Shown here piece after piece: positions 1-9,465 of a stretch of DNA of 64,000 nucleotides. The translations under genes and the position numbers were made by a program. Position 1 is the first letter of the stretch. Every line of letters starts with the position of its first letter. The notes under the pieces are model-generated. The model was not told where the DNA came from and did not search any database. It worked only from the letters and a program-made list of their open reading frames with translations. Source of the stretch: Burkholderia sp. 4M9327F10 (GTDB lineage: Bacteria; Pseudomonadota; Gammaproteobacteria; Burkholderiales; Burkholderiaceae); the NCBI RefSeq assembly GCF_005503145.1, contig NZ_SCNV01000003.1, positions 248,001 to 312,000 on the forward strand. Reading direction: 5' to 3'.

Positions 1-286
1 TGGCGTAAGCGGGGTCGTAATTTAAACTGCCGATCTTCCTCGAATGTCTTGCCAGCTAGGCTATTGCGCTTGCCGTTTAATCGGCGAAGATCATTTGCTA
101 TTTCGGAAACCTGATTATGTTGTGATGCACAAGAATAGCCTGAGAGGTCGCGTTTTAACCGGTGTCTTTTACGCGTTGATGGCAGATGCCAATTCGGCCA
201 GTTCTTGCGATGTATTCACGATAGATATATAAACCAAACCACGCACCGGTCTGCATCGACAACCCTGATTTGAAGCGGGCGACACT
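1..286. other. AT-richer leader upstream of the autotransporter
   Basis: This stretch is less GC-rich than the genes that follow and shows no convincing coding sequence. A 62-codon open frame at 44-232 has unremarkable composition, no clear ribosome-binding site and no family I recognise. The region probably carries the promoter and 5' leader of the autotransporter starting at 287. A purine-poor stretch before the start means the ribosome-binding site is weak (GAAGCGGGCG around 271-280). Confidence 0.4.
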
Positions 287-3200
287 ATGCAAAGGAACGT
301 GTGGAGTCTCGGCATCGGCGGGATAGCGATCCTGACCGGCGCGATGCCGGTGGGGGCTCAGGCGGCGTGCTCGGCTACGGCGCCGGCCAGCAATACGACC
401 GTTACCTGTTCGGGCGCGGGCATACCTTCTGTCGTCGCGGTGACCGGCAGCACCAATGTCACCATCAGCATCGATTCAACTGCGACAGGCAGTTATGCCT
501 TGTCGAGCAATCCGACGCCGTTTTCGGTCGACACATCGAGCTCGATTATCAACAACGGCACGCTCTCGCTATCAGGCAACGGCTCTGGTGTGACCAACCG
601 CGGCGCCATGCTGAACGGTGTGAACAACGGCAATACCGTCACCAACGGCACGACAGGCGTGATCACCACAACCGGCGCCTACAACGACGGCATCGCAGCG
701 AACGGCAACAACAACACGCTGATCAACAACGGCAAGGTCACCACCACGGGTAACAACTCGTATGGCATGACGGCCGCCTGGGGGCAGAGCAACACCGGCG
801 CTTCAGGCAATATGCTCATCAACACGGGCACGGTCTCGACATCGGGCAGCAATGCGCGCGCCGCATCGCTGCTCGGCGGCAGCGGTACGATCAACAACAG
901 CGGCACGTTGACCTCGAACGGCAAGGACAGCCCGGCTGTCTACATGCAAGGCAACAACGACACGCTGATCAATAGCGGCACGGTCCAGACCACCGGCACC
1001 GCGTCGAGCAGCGGCAGTGTGGACGCGGTCGTGTCGAACACCCTCGGCAGTTCGTTCACGGCGACGATCACGAACCAGGCGGGCGGACAGATCATCAGCA
1101 ACAACGGCATTGGTGTGCGTTCGACCAATGGCAATACGACGATCACGAACGCCGGGCTCATTCAGGGAGGCAGCGGCACCGCAATCAAGGGCGGCAACGG
1201 CAACGTCACGCTAAACCTGCAGACCGGTTCGCAGATTGTCGGCACGGCTGACGGCGGCGCCGGTACGAACGTGGTGAACCTGCAAGGCTCGGGAACCGCG
1301 TCGAACGCATTCGTCAACTTCCAGAGCCTGACGATGGCAGGCGACGCCTGGACATGGGCCGGCACCGGCACGTTTGCGACAGCCCTCGTGCAGAGCGGCA
1401 CGCTGGACCTGACAGGCACGCTTGGCACAACGACGGCATCGGTTGTCGCGACAGTGGACAGCGGCGCGACGCTGCAGGCCAACGCATCGAACCTGCCGCT
1501 CTCGGTGACCGACAACGGGCTCGTGCGCTTTCAGCAGGACAGTGCAGGCGCCTACACAGGCCTCATCGGCGGCGCGGGCGCGGTAGAGAAGACCGGCGCC
1601 GGCACGCTGAGCCTGTCGCCGTCCGCATCGGGCGGCAACACGTATTCGGGCGGCACGACGATCACCGGGGGCACGTTATTGGTGGCGGCAGACAATGCGC
1701 TCGGCGCGTCGTCCGGTGGCTTGACGTTCAACGGTGGCACGCTGCAGTTTGGCAGCGCGTTCAATCTCGCGTCGAGCCGCGCGGTGTCGATCACTTCGAA
1801 CAATGGCACGATCGACACGCAAGGCTACAACTCGACAATCGCGCAGAACATCACGGGCGCGGGCTCGCTGACGAAGCTCGGCTCCGGCGCACTGACGCTC
1901 AATGGTGCGAACAGTTATACGGGCGGCACGAACGTAAATGCGGGCACGGCGATCGTCGGTGACGGCACGAGTGCATCGGCGGCACTGTCCGGCGGCGGAC
2001 CGGTGACGGTCGCGTCGGGCGCGACGCTTGGCGGCTATGGCAGTGTGACCGGCAGCGTGACAAACAGCGGGACGCTTGCCGTGGCGAATGCGCTCGCCAG
2101 CCTTTCGGGCGGCTCGACCGGAAACTTTCAGATCAACGGCAATCTGACGAATGCGGGGCTTGTGCAACTGGGTGGGAGTGGCGTCGGCAATACGTTGACG
2201 GTCACGGGCAACTATGTCGGGCAGAACGCGACGATCGCGCTGAATACGTATCTGGCGGGGGACGGTGCGGCGTCGGACAAGTTGGTGATCAATGGCGGCG
2301 CGGCCAGCGGTACGAGTGCGCTGAAGGTGACGAATGCTGGCGGACCGGGTGCGCAGACCCTCGCGGACGGAATCCAGGTGGTACAGGCGCTCAGCGGGGC
2401 GACGACCGCTGCGAGCGCATTCACGTTGTCAGGCGGATCGGTCAGTGCGGGTGCTTACACGTATTACCTCGCGAAAGGCGGCACGTCGGCGGGAACAGGC
2501 AATAGCTGGTATCTGCGCGACACGGTGCCCTCGAAGCCGCTGGCGGAGACGTCGCAACCGGGGCAGCCGGTTGCGCCGGTCGAATCGCCCGTTGTTGCGG
2601 AGGGCACGCCGTCACCGATCACCGAGGCTGTTGCCGATGCGGTCCCGGGTGCCGCAGAGGTGCCGGTTTACCGCGAGGAAGTACCGTTGTATGCCGAAGC
2701 GCCGGCCGTCGCCCGCCAACTGGGGCTGCTGCAGATCGATACGTTCCATGATCGCGAGGGCGAACAGGGGCTGCTGACCGGCAGCGGCCCGGCGCCCGCA
2801 TCGTGGGCGCGTGCGTGGGGCGGCTACAGCGACATGCAGCAGAAGGGCGACGTGACACCGTCGTTCGACGGCTCGGTGTGGGGGATGCAGATCGGGCAGG
2901 ACCTGTATGCGGACAACGGCCCCAGCGGTCACAGCAATCACTACGGATTCTTTCTCGGCTTCTCACGCGCCGTGGGCGACGTGAACGGTTTCGCACTGGG
3001 TCAGCCGGATCTGGGCGTTGGCACCTTGCAGGTGAATGCGTACAACCTTGGCGGCTACTGGACGCATCTGGGCCCCGGTGGCTGGTACACGGACGCGGTG
3101 CTGATGGGCAGCGCGCTGACCGTACGGACGCTTTCGAACGACGGCGTGAGCGGTTCGACGGACGGCAATGCATTCACGGGTTCGGTCGAGGCCGGACTGC

Positions 3201-3619
3201 CGATTCCACTGGGCTACGGTCTGACGCTCGAGCCGCAGGCGCAACTGGTCTGGCAATGGCTGTCGCTGGAACAATTTAACGACGGCATATCGAACGTGGC
3301 GTGGAATAACGGCAACACGTTCCTCGCCCGCTTGGGGGCGCGGCTGCAATGGGCATTCGACGCGCACGGGATTGACTGGAAGCCTTACCTGCGCGTGAAC
3401 GTGCTGCGTTCCTTCGGCGCAGATGACCAGACCACCTTCGACGGGACGACGACGCTGGGCACCCAGGTCGGCCAGACGGCCGGCCAGATCGGCGCAGGGC
3501 TGGTCGCACAACTGACGAAGCACGGCAGCGTCTATGCGACGTTCAGCTACCTGACGAATCTCGGCGGCGAGCATCAGCGCACGATTACCGGCAATGCCGG
3601 CGCGCGCTGGACCTGGTAG
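287..3619 (+). CDS. Autotransporter adhesin (type Va secretion) with PATR-type beta-helix passenger
   Basis: This 1110-residue protein has a Sec signal peptide (about residues 1-26, ending AQA). A long Gly/Asn/Thr/Ser-rich passenger follows, first with INNG-type repeats (about 80-330) and then autotransporter-associated repeats of the type GAGxLxKxGxGxLxL and YxGGTxIxxGTL (about 425-565). A Pro/Glu/Val/Ala linker (about 748-800) leads to a C-terminal beta-barrel (about 835-1110) ending in the aromatic residues WTW. The architecture is that of a pertactin-like adhesin whose barrel inserts in the outer membrane and exposes the beta-helix. There is no extended signal peptide region. The passenger lacks a visible protease triad, so adhesion or aggregation is the likely role; the ligand cannot be told. 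It stands alone in its orientation. Confidence 0.92.
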   Translation: MQRNVWSLGIGGIAILTGAMPVGAQAACSATAPASNTTVTCSGAGIPSVVAVTGSTNVTISIDSTATGSYALSSNPTPFSVDTSSSIINNGTLSLSGNGSGVTNRGAMLNGVNNGNTVTNGTTGVITTTGAYNDGIAANGNNNTLINNGKVTTTGNNSYGMTAAWGQSNTGASGNMLINTGTVSTSGSNARAASLLGGSGTINNSGTLTSNGKDSPAVYMQGNNDTLINSGTVQTTGTASSSGSVDAVVSNTLGSSFTATITNQAGGQIISNNGIGVRSTNGNTTITNAGLIQGGSGTAIKGGNGNVTLNLQTGSQIVGTADGGAGTNVVNLQGSGTASNAFVNFQSLTMAGDAWTWAGTGTFATALVQSGTLDLTGTLGTTTASVVATVDSGATLQANASNLPLSVTDNGLVRFQQDSAGAYTGLIGGAGAVEKTGAGTLSLSPSASGGNTYSGGTTITGGTLLVAADNALGASSGGLTFNGGTLQFGSAFNLASSRAVSITSNNGTIDTQGYNSTIAQNITGAGSLTKLGSGALTLNGANSYTGGTNVNAGTAIVGDGTSASAALSGGGPVTVASGATLGGYGSVTGSVTNSGTLAVANALASLSGGSTGNFQINGNLTNAGLVQLGGSGVGNTLTVTGNYVGQNATIALNTYLAGDGAASDKLVINGGAASGTSALKVTNAGGPGAQTLADGIQVVQALSGATTAASAFTLSGGSVSAGAYTYYLAKGGTSAGTGNSWYLRDTVPSKPLAETSQPGQPVAPVESPVVAEGTPSPITEAVADAVPGAAEVPVYREEVPLYAEAPAVARQLGLLQIDTFHDREGEQGLLTGSGPAPASWARAWGGYSDMQQKGDVTPSFDGSVWGMQIGQDLYADNGPSGHSNHYGFFLGFSRAVGDVNGFALGQPDLGVGTLQVNAYNLGGYWTHLGPGGWYTDAVLMGSALTVRTLSNDGVSGSTDGNAFTGSVEAGLPIPLGYGLTLEPQAQLVWQWLSLEQFNDGISNVAWNNGNTFLARLGARLQWAFDAHGIDWKPYLRVNVLRSFGADDQTTFDGTTTLGTQVGQTAGQIGAGLVAQLTKHGSVYATFSYLTNLGGEHQRTITGNAGARWTW

Positions 3620-3783
3620 CGCACACTTCTCGATGTGAGCGGCGCAAGGATCACACGATCCCACCTCAGCGGGAGTGCGTCCAGCTGTCACGCGCCCGCA
3701 TTGCGATCTGGCGAATTCGCTTCTCGCTCAGGGGCATGGCCGCAAAGACCCCCATCTGTTAGCGCAGCTTGCGCGCCTTGCGA

Positions 3784-4704
3784 CTAGTTTGCCGCCAGCA
3801 TCGAGATCCCGGCGTCGCCGAACAGCGTCTGCACGTTGTCGGAAGAGATATTTTTCGCCAGCGCCGACAGATCGACCCCTTCGGGCTTACCGATCAGCGC
3901 ATAGCTAAGATCGGCGTGGCGCCATGTCACGACGTTCATGCTGGCGACGCGCTGCTCGGCGATTGCCGCGTCGGCCCGTGCGTCCTTCATCACGCAGAGC
4001 GCAATGGGCGCACCTTGTGGCGGCAGATAGACGATCTGCACCAGCGGCTTGTCGTTAAAGCGCAGCCGCTGTACGCGCTTGAAGGTCAGTCCGGCCTGAC
4101 TCAGGTCCGGAATTCGCAAATCGAGCCCGTCCTGATGACGAATTTCGTCGAGCGTTTGCGCCGACAGTTCGGCATTGACCGGCACCTGGGCAATGGTCTC
4201 GCGCGAATAGAGCTGCTGATAGCCCGCCGCGGCTGCGATCCAGCTTGACGCCTGCGGGTTGGCCGCGGCAACCGTTGCGGAAGAGTTGGCGCCGGGGCCG
4301 GCGCCGAGGCCCGGCACAAGGCGCAGGCCGATGCTGCAGCAGAACGCCCCGGCAACGAAGGCCGCCGCCAGCCACAGCGGCGCCACACGCAGCCGCGAGC
4401 GCACCGGCTCCGACGGCGGAGCGAGCGGGCCGTGCTCGAGCACAGCGTCATTGGCGCCGGGTGTGGCGGTACGCTGCGCATGGGTGCGCGCCAGCGCCGC
4501 GATGGCTTCGGTCAGGCTGTCCGGCACCGGCGGCAGCTTTTGTTGCGCGAAAGCTTCCTTATAAGGCAGGCGCGACGTTTGCAACTGCGCGACAAATTCG
4601 GCGGCATCGGGCGACACGGCGATCTCCTTTTCGACCTCCTGGCATTCCTCTGCGGACAGTTCGCCGTCCACATATGCCATCAGCAGGATAGAGTCCATTT
4701 TCAT
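3784..4704 (-). CDS. Anti-sigma factor, single-pass membrane protein
   Basis: This 306-residue protein starts with the short acidic DGELS-type N-terminus typical of anti-sigma factors. It has a cytoplasmic region to about residue 105, one membrane segment (about 108-130) and a periplasmic domain. No zinc-binding HxxxCxxC motif is present. Its ATG overlaps the stop of the upstream ECF sigma gene in an ATGA junction, so the two are translationally coupled. It is inferred to hold the sigma factor inactive until an envelope signal arrives. It converges on the autotransporter gene with a gap of about 160 bases. ATG at 4698 is an alternative start. Confidence 0.85.
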   Translation of the reverse strand: MKMDSILLMAYVDGELSAEECQEVEKEIAVSPDAAEFVAQLQTSRLPYKEAFAQQKLPPVPDSLTEAIAALARTHAQRTATPGANDAVLEHGPLAPPSEPVRSRLRVAPLWLAAAFVAGAFCCSIGLRLVPGLGAGPGANSSATVAAANPQASSWIAAAAGYQQLYSRETIAQVPVNAELSAQTLDEIRHQDGLDLRIPDLSQAGLTFKRVQRLRFNDKPLVQIVYLPPQGAPIALCVMKDARADAAIAEQRVASMNVVTWRHADLSYALIGKPEGVDLSALAKNISSDNVQTLFGDAGISMLAAN

Positions 4705-5255
4705 GAGACCGGGTCCTTACTCGCGACTGCAACTTTGTTTCTCCGGCTGTCCCGCACCCCGAACAGCGCGCCGATAGTTTGACGCGCCCGCGACAGCCGA
4801 CTCATGACCGTGCCGATCGGCACGTCGAGCACCTGAGCCGCTTCGACATAACTGAGCCCTTCTACGGCCACGAGCAGCATCACGACGCGCTGCGCTTCCG
4901 GCAACTGGGCCACTGCATTGACAATCTGGTTATTGATGGCATTTTCCTCCGGCGTGCGCGCGGCAGGATCGGCGACGGTTTCGAGCATTTCATCATCCCA
5001 TTCCGTGCTGGAGCGGTTGCGCCGGCTGCGGGCGCGCAACTCGTTGATCCACGTGGAATGCACGATGGCGAACATCCAGCTCAGCGCGGATGTGCCGGGC
5101 TGCAACTGATGCGCGCGTTCGAGCGCACGCACGCAGGCGCGCTGCACCAGGTCTTCGGCGTCGTGCCGGTCGCCTGAAATGCGTAGCGCAAACGCCCACA
5201 AGCGCGGCAGCATGGCCGGAAGCAGGCTGGGTAAATCCGAACCGGTCGTCGACAT
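4701..5255 (-). CDS. ECF-family RNA polymerase sigma factor
   Basis: This 184-residue protein carries region 2 (AEDLVQRACVRAL, about residues 32-45, then SWMFAIVHSTW) and region 4 with the helix-turn-helix (LSYVEAAQVLDVPIGTVMSRLSRAR). It lacks sigma-1 and sigma-3 regions, as expected of ECF factors. The start at 5255 was chosen because the frame upstream (to 5372) is Arg-rich and unlike the family; the ribosome-binding site is weak. It forms an operon with the anti-sigma gene downstream. Its targets are unknown; its own promoter and the divergent diguanylate cyclase gene are natural candidates. Confidence 0.9.
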   Translation of the reverse strand: MSTTGSDLPSLLPAMLPRLWAFALRISGDRHDAEDLVQRACVRALERAHQLQPGTSALSWMFAIVHSTWINELRARSRRNRSSTEWDDEMLETVADPAARTPEENAINNQIVNAVAQLPEAQRVVMLLVAVEGLSYVEAAQVLDVPIGTVMSRLSRARQTIGALFGVRDSRRNKVAVASKDPVS

Positions 5256-5481
5256 GGTTCCATGTTTGCGCAAGGACAGACTCAAGATTTTAGCGATAAA
5301 CCGGGGCCTCTGCTGGCGTTGTCGTGGAAAAGCAGCGACGCAGGCGACGTTATGCCGCCGCCCCGGGCACACGCGGATTTCCCGTGGCGCGGCGAAGCGG
5401 TTACAGTCAATGTACGGGCGGCTAGCGACGCGAGGCGGGCGGCAGGCGTTAGGCCGGATCGGGCGCTGGCGGTACGTTCCA

Positions 5482-5513
5482 GTTCGTCAGACAGACCCAC
5501 CGTTCTGACGAAC
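5482..5513. promoter_or_regulatory. Perfect 10-bp inverted repeat upstream of the diguanylate cyclase
   Basis: GTTCGTCAGA at 5482-5491 is matched exactly by TCTGACGAAC at 5504-5513 with a 12-base spacer. It ends 26 bases before the GTG start at 5540 and lies in the divergent gap between the sigma gene and the cyclase. Symmetry and spacing fit a dimeric repressor site or a 5' leader hairpin; which of the two cannot be decided from sequence. Confidence 0.55.
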
Positions 5514-5539
5514 GCTTTATCCACGACGGAGGGGAACCG

Positions 5540-7078
5540 GTGACGGGTCGAGTGCTTTCTCTACGTCGGCGCTGGCGTAAGGCGGTGCGCAGGTGCGCAG
5601 CGGCACTCACCCAGGCCGTGGGCCGCCACCCGTTTCTGGCGGGCATTGCCGGCACGGCGGTGGCAACGGCCATGGCAAGCCTGACCTTTCTGACACTTTA
5701 CGACGGCCGTGCCGACGCTTTGCTCCACGCACACGAAACGTCGGAAAACCTGGTGTCGCTAGTCTCCAGTGACCTCGCGCGCAATGTCGAGATCTACGAT
5801 CTGTCGCTGCATTCGATGGTCGATGGCGCGCAGAATCCGCAGACCTGGAAGCTGCCCACCGAGCTGCGCCAGGCGGTGCTGTTCGACCGGGCGACCACGG
5901 CCGCTTATCTGGGCGGGGCTTATGTGCTGGATGCCGGCGGCCGCGTGATCGCCTCGCAGCGGGACGAACTCGACCCGTCGGTACGGCTCGACGACCGCGA
6001 TTACTTTGTTGCCCAGCAGCGCAATCCCGATGTGGGCCTGTTCGTGTCGCATCCGTTTCGCTCGCGGCTGCGCGGCGGCAATCTGTCGATCGGGCTGACC
6101 CGCCGCATCAATGGCCCGGATGGCGCCTTTGCGGGCGTCGCGCTACTGGCTATCCGGATCGAATATTTCCAGCATCTGCTCGACAAGATCAATACGGGTA
6201 AAGCGGGCTCGGTATTTATCGTCCTCGACGACGGCACGCTGCTCGCGCGCAAACCGTACACCGAGGAGGCAATCGGCAGCAGCATCGCAAAGTCCCCGAC
6301 ATTCATGTTGATGGCCTCGCGCGCGGAAGGCTCCTATGTGGCGAAATCCGCGGTGGATGGCGTGCGGCGCATCTTTACCTATGCGCATGTGCCGTCCACG
6401 CCGTTGATCGCTGTGGTGGCGCCGGCCGAGGAGGACGTGTTTGCCGAATGGCGCCGCCGCAGTCTGCTTGCGGGTGGTCTGACGCTTGCGCTGGGCGCGG
6501 TGTTCGTGCTGGTGTCGTGGCTGCTGGCGTTCACGCTGCAGGGCAAGGTGGAGGCGCAGGCGGAGCTGGTGAGACTGGCCGCCACCGATCCGCTGACGGG
6601 CCTGAGCAACCGCCGCGTCCTCGACAACCGGCTCGACGAGGAATGGCTGCGTGCGCGGCGCAACGGCAGCGCGATGTCGGTGCTGTTCGTGGACGTCGAT
6701 TACTTCAAGAAGTTTAACGACACCTATGGCCATGCCGCCGGCGACGAGGTGCTGATCGCGGTGGCGGAATGCATTGCCTCGGTGGTGCGGCGCTCGGTGG
6801 ATCTGGTGGCCCGCTATGGCGGCGAGGAGTTTGCCGTGGTGCTACCGGAAACTTCGGCGCAAGGGGCGCTGGTGATCGCAGAGAAGATCCGCAAGAAGGT
6901 CCAGGCGATCAGCGTGTTTTATGAGCCGGACGCTCAGGGCTCGGTGACGGTGAGCGTCGGCTGCGCGACCTGCTTGCCGGCGCAAGGAGGAAGTGTCTCC
7001 GGGTTGATGGCGCAGGCCGATGCGCAACTCTATGTGGCGAAGTCGGCGGGGCGCAATCGGGTGAGCGCGGGGGCTTGA
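5540..7078 (+). CDS. Membrane diguanylate cyclase with periplasmic Cache-like sensor
   Basis: This 512-residue protein should make cyclic di-GMP from two GTP. It has a membrane segment (about 32-54), a large periplasmic region resembling a dCache sensor (about 55-305), a second membrane segment (about 307-331) and a GGDEF domain (about 345-505). The active-site motif GGEEF is intact (about 427-431). An RSVD inhibitory-site motif lies five residues upstream, so product inhibition is expected. The start is GTG at 5540, preceded by a strong GGAGGGG ribosome-binding site. The ligand of the sensor is unknown. Confidence 0.93.
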   Translation: MTGRVLSLRRRWRKAVRRCAAALTQAVGRHPFLAGIAGTAVATAMASLTFLTLYDGRADALLHAHETSENLVSLVSSDLARNVEIYDLSLHSMVDGAQNPQTWKLPTELRQAVLFDRATTAAYLGGAYVLDAGGRVIASQRDELDPSVRLDDRDYFVAQQRNPDVGLFVSHPFRSRLRGGNLSIGLTRRINGPDGAFAGVALLAIRIEYFQHLLDKINTGKAGSVFIVLDDGTLLARKPYTEEAIGSSIAKSPTFMLMASRAEGSYVAKSAVDGVRRIFTYAHVPSTPLIAVVAPAEEDVFAEWRRRSLLAGGLTLALGAVFVLVSWLLAFTLQGKVEAQAELVRLAATDPLTGLSNRRVLDNRLDEEWLRARRNGSAMSVLFVDVDYFKKFNDTYGHAAGDEVLIAVAECIASVVRRSVDLVARYGGEEFAVVLPETSAQGALVIAEKIRKKVQAISVFYEPDAQGSVTVSVGCATCLPAQGGSVSGLMAQADAQLYVAKSAGRNRVSAGA

Positions 7079-7193
7079 GGGAGTTGGGATCTGACAATCC
7101 GCTTCGATCCACTTTTGTTATCGCACCTTCCAATACTCGAATTGTTCCGGTATCAGACGCGCCGTATATTGGCTGACACCAACACAACCATAA

Positions 7194-7221
7194 CCGTGAC
7201 AGGGTGCGAGCCGTGTCACGG
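7194..7221. promoter_or_regulatory. Perfect 8-bp inverted repeat before the rhamnose SDR gene
   Basis: CCGTGACA (7194-7201) and TGTCACGG (7214-7221) are exact reverse complements separated by 12 bases, ending 14 bases before the ATG at 7236. The position suits a repressor site or a leader hairpin for the first rhamnose operon. Confidence 0.45.
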
Positions 7222-7235
7222 AAGCGAGACACACG

Positions 7236-7988
7236 ATGAACCGAATCGATCTGGAGGGGCGTGCCGTCGTCATTACCGGCGGGGCGCGCGGTATTGGGTA
7301 TGCAGTGGCGCAGCGCGCGCTGAATTCAGGCGCCTCGGTCGCGCTCTGGGATGTCGACGCGGTGCGCCTCGAGCGCAGCCGCGGCGAACTGGCTGAACTG
7401 GGCAAGGTGTCGGCGGTGAGCGTCGAGCTGACCGATGAAGTTTCGGTGACGAATGCCGTCACGCAAACTCTCGCCGCCCACGGCAGTATCGACGTGCTGA
7501 TCAACTGTGCGGGCATTACCGGCGGCAACGGCACCACCTGGGAACTGGAACCGGAGGTCTGGCGCCGGGTGATCGACGTCAACCTGATTGGCCCCTACCT
7601 GACCTGCCGCGCGGTCGTGCCGCAGATGCTCAAGCAGGGCTATGGACGCATCGTCAATATCGCCTCGGTGGCCGGCAAGGAAGGCAACCCGAACGCGTCG
7701 CACTACAGTGCTTCGAAGGCCGGTCTGATTGGCCTCACCAAATCGCTGGGCAAGGAACTGGCCACGAAGAATATTCTCGTCAATGCAGTCACGCCGGCGG
7801 CGGCCAAGACCGAGATCTTCGATTCGATGTCGCAGCAGCATATCGACTACATGCTCTCGAAGATCCCGATGAACCGCTTCCTGTTGCCGGAAGAGGCGGC
7901 CTCGCTGATCCTGTGGCTGTCGTCGGAAGACTGTGCGTTCAGCACCGGCGCAGTGTTCGATCTGTCCGGCGGCCGCGCGACTTACTGA
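7236..7988 (+). CDS. Short-chain dehydrogenase, probable 2-keto-3-deoxy-L-rhamnonate 4-dehydrogenase (LRA5-like)
   Basis: This 250-residue classical SDR has the NAD(P)-binding motif TGGARGIG near the N-terminus, an NCAG motif, the catalytic Ser and the YSASK active-site motif. By itself it would be called a 3-oxoacyl-ACP-reductase-like SDR. Its place at the head of a cluster with L-rhamnonate dehydratase and L-rhamnose dehydrogenase suggests it oxidises 2-keto-3-deoxy-L-rhamnonate, the step known as LRA5 in the diketo-hydrolase route of Sphingomonas. The substrate is inferred from context. The hydrolase that should follow (LRA6, FAH family) is not in the window. Confidence 0.8.
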   Translation: MNRIDLEGRAVVITGGARGIGYAVAQRALNSGASVALWDVDAVRLERSRGELAELGKVSAVSVELTDEVSVTNAVTQTLAAHGSIDVLINCAGITGGNGTTWELEPEVWRRVIDVNLIGPYLTCRAVVPQMLKQGYGRIVNIASVAGKEGNPNASHYSASKAGLIGLTKSLGKELATKNILVNAVTPAAAKTEIFDSMSQQHIDYMLSKIPMNRFLLPEEAASLILWLSSEDCAFSTGAVFDLSGGRATY

Positions 7989-8083
7989 GCCGCAGCCGGG
8001 CTCGCCGAATCCGCTGTAACCCGCGCACGGGCACTACCGAACCGGCCATATAAGACGGACCTGAGAGGTCGACAGGAGAGTCG

Positions 8084-9412
8084 ATGAATCCCACTTCGCC
8101 CGCTTCCCTCGAGGCGATCAACAGCAAGGTGATGCGGCGCCTGTTGCCGTTTCTCCTGCTGATGTATGTGCTGGCGTTTCTCGATCGAGCCAATATCGGC
8201 TTCGCGCAAAAGGCGCTGCAGCACGATACCGGCTTGTCGAACGCGGCGTTTGCGTTCGGCGCCGGGGTGTTCTTTATCGGTTATGCCTTGTTCGAAGTGC
8301 CAAGCAATCTGCTGCTGCACCGGGTCGGCGCGCGTCTATGGATGTGCCGCATCATGGTGACGTGGGGGCTGGTGTCGGCCTCCATGTGTCTCGCGCATAC
8401 CGCGAACGCTTTCTATGCGCTGCGCTTTCTGCTTGGCGTCGCGGAGGCCGGTTTTTTTCCGGGCGTGATCTATTACCTGACGCACTGGTTTGCCCAGTCG
8501 GCGCGTGCGCGGGCCGTGGGGGTGTTCTATTTCGGCGCGCCGCTCGCGTTTATCTTCGGCAGTCCGCTCTCGGGCCTGTTGCTCGATTTGCATGGCGCCG
8601 CGGGTCTGGCGGGCTGGCAATGGCTGTTTCTGATTGAAGGCTCCATGGCGGCGGCGGTCGGTGTATGGGCGTTCTGGTATCTGGACAACCGGCCTGAAGA
8701 CGCCCGCTGGCTCGATGGCGCAGAGCGCGCCGCCTTGCGCGAGGCGCTCGATCAGGACGTCCGCACGGCATCCGCGCACGCCCCGCGCAACCTGCTGGCC
8801 GCGCTGATCGACCGGCGGGTGCTGGCGCTCTCGGCGATCTATCTGCTGATCCAGATGAGCGTGTATGGTGTGATTTTCTATCTGCCGCAGCAGGTTGCGG
8901 CATTGATGGGCACGACGGTCGGCCTGCGCGTGGGGCTTGTCGCCGCGCTTCCCTGGCTGTGTGCGCTGGCTGTGACCTGGAGCGTGCCGCGACGCGCGGA
9001 CCGCAGCGGCGGCCATCGCCGCTGGGCAGTGGCGCTATTGGTGCTGGCCGGACTCGGCATCTGCGCATCCGGATTGACGCATAGCCCGTTGTTTGCGCTG
9101 GCCGCGCTGTGTTGCGCCGCGAGCGGCTTTATCGCGGCACAGCCGCTGTTCTGGACTTTCCCCACCCGTTATCTGACCGGCGCCGCCGCCGCAGGCAGCA
9201 TTGCGCTGATCAACTCGCTCGGCGGCCTCGGCGGCTTTATCGCGCCGTCGTTGCGTACCGCCGCGGAACACGCGTTCGCGTCCACTTCGGCGGGCCTGCT
9301 GCTGCTCGGCGCGGCGAGCCTGCTGGCGGCGCTCCTGATCGGCACGCTGTTTCGCCGCGACACTGCGCCTGCCGCACAGACCATGACGCCATTGATACAC
9401 CGCGCCCGTTAG
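8084..9412 (+). CDS. MFS permease, probable L-rhamnonate (sugar acid) uptake
   Basis: This 442-residue protein has about twelve membrane segments and belongs to the anion:cation symporter branch of the major facilitator superfamily. The first loop carries [10 protein letters not shown], the signature of phthalate/tartrate/sugar-acid permeases. E. coli places a similar permease (YfaV/RhmT) beside its rhamnonate dehydratase, and here too the dehydratase gene follows directly, 53 bases downstream. It is therefore likely to import L-rhamnonate or a related acid, complementing the ABC importer for the free sugar. An AGGAGAG ribosome-binding site precedes the ATG. Confidence 0.85.
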   Translation: MNPTSPASLEAINSKVMRRLLPFLLLMYVLAFLDRANIGFAQKALQHDTGLSNAAFAFGAGVFFIGYALFEVPSNLLLHRVGARLWMCRIMVTWGLVSASMCLAHTANAFYALRFLLGVAEAGFFPGVIYYLTHWFAQSARARAVGVFYFGAPLAFIFGSPLSGLLLDLHGAAGLAGWQWLFLIEGSMAAAVGVWAFWYLDNRPEDARWLDGAERAALREALDQDVRTASAHAPRNLLAALIDRRVLALSAIYLLIQMSVYGVIFYLPQQVAALMGTTVGLRVGLVAALPWLCALAVTWSVPRRADRSGGHRRWAVALLVLAGLGICASGLTHSPLFALAALCCAASGFIAAQPLFWTFPTRYLTGAAAAGSIALINSLGGLGGFIAPSLRTAAEHAFASTSAGLLLLGAASLLAALLIGTLFRRDTAPAAQTMTPLIHRAR

Positions 9413-9465
9413 TCTATCGACGGCCGCGCTTGACTGCCCTACAAACGGAAAACGGAGCCTTTCTT

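Noticed and set aside
44..232. Open frame of 62 codons in the first 300 bases
   Set aside because: No ribosome-binding site, no recognisable family, and composition like non-coding DNA.
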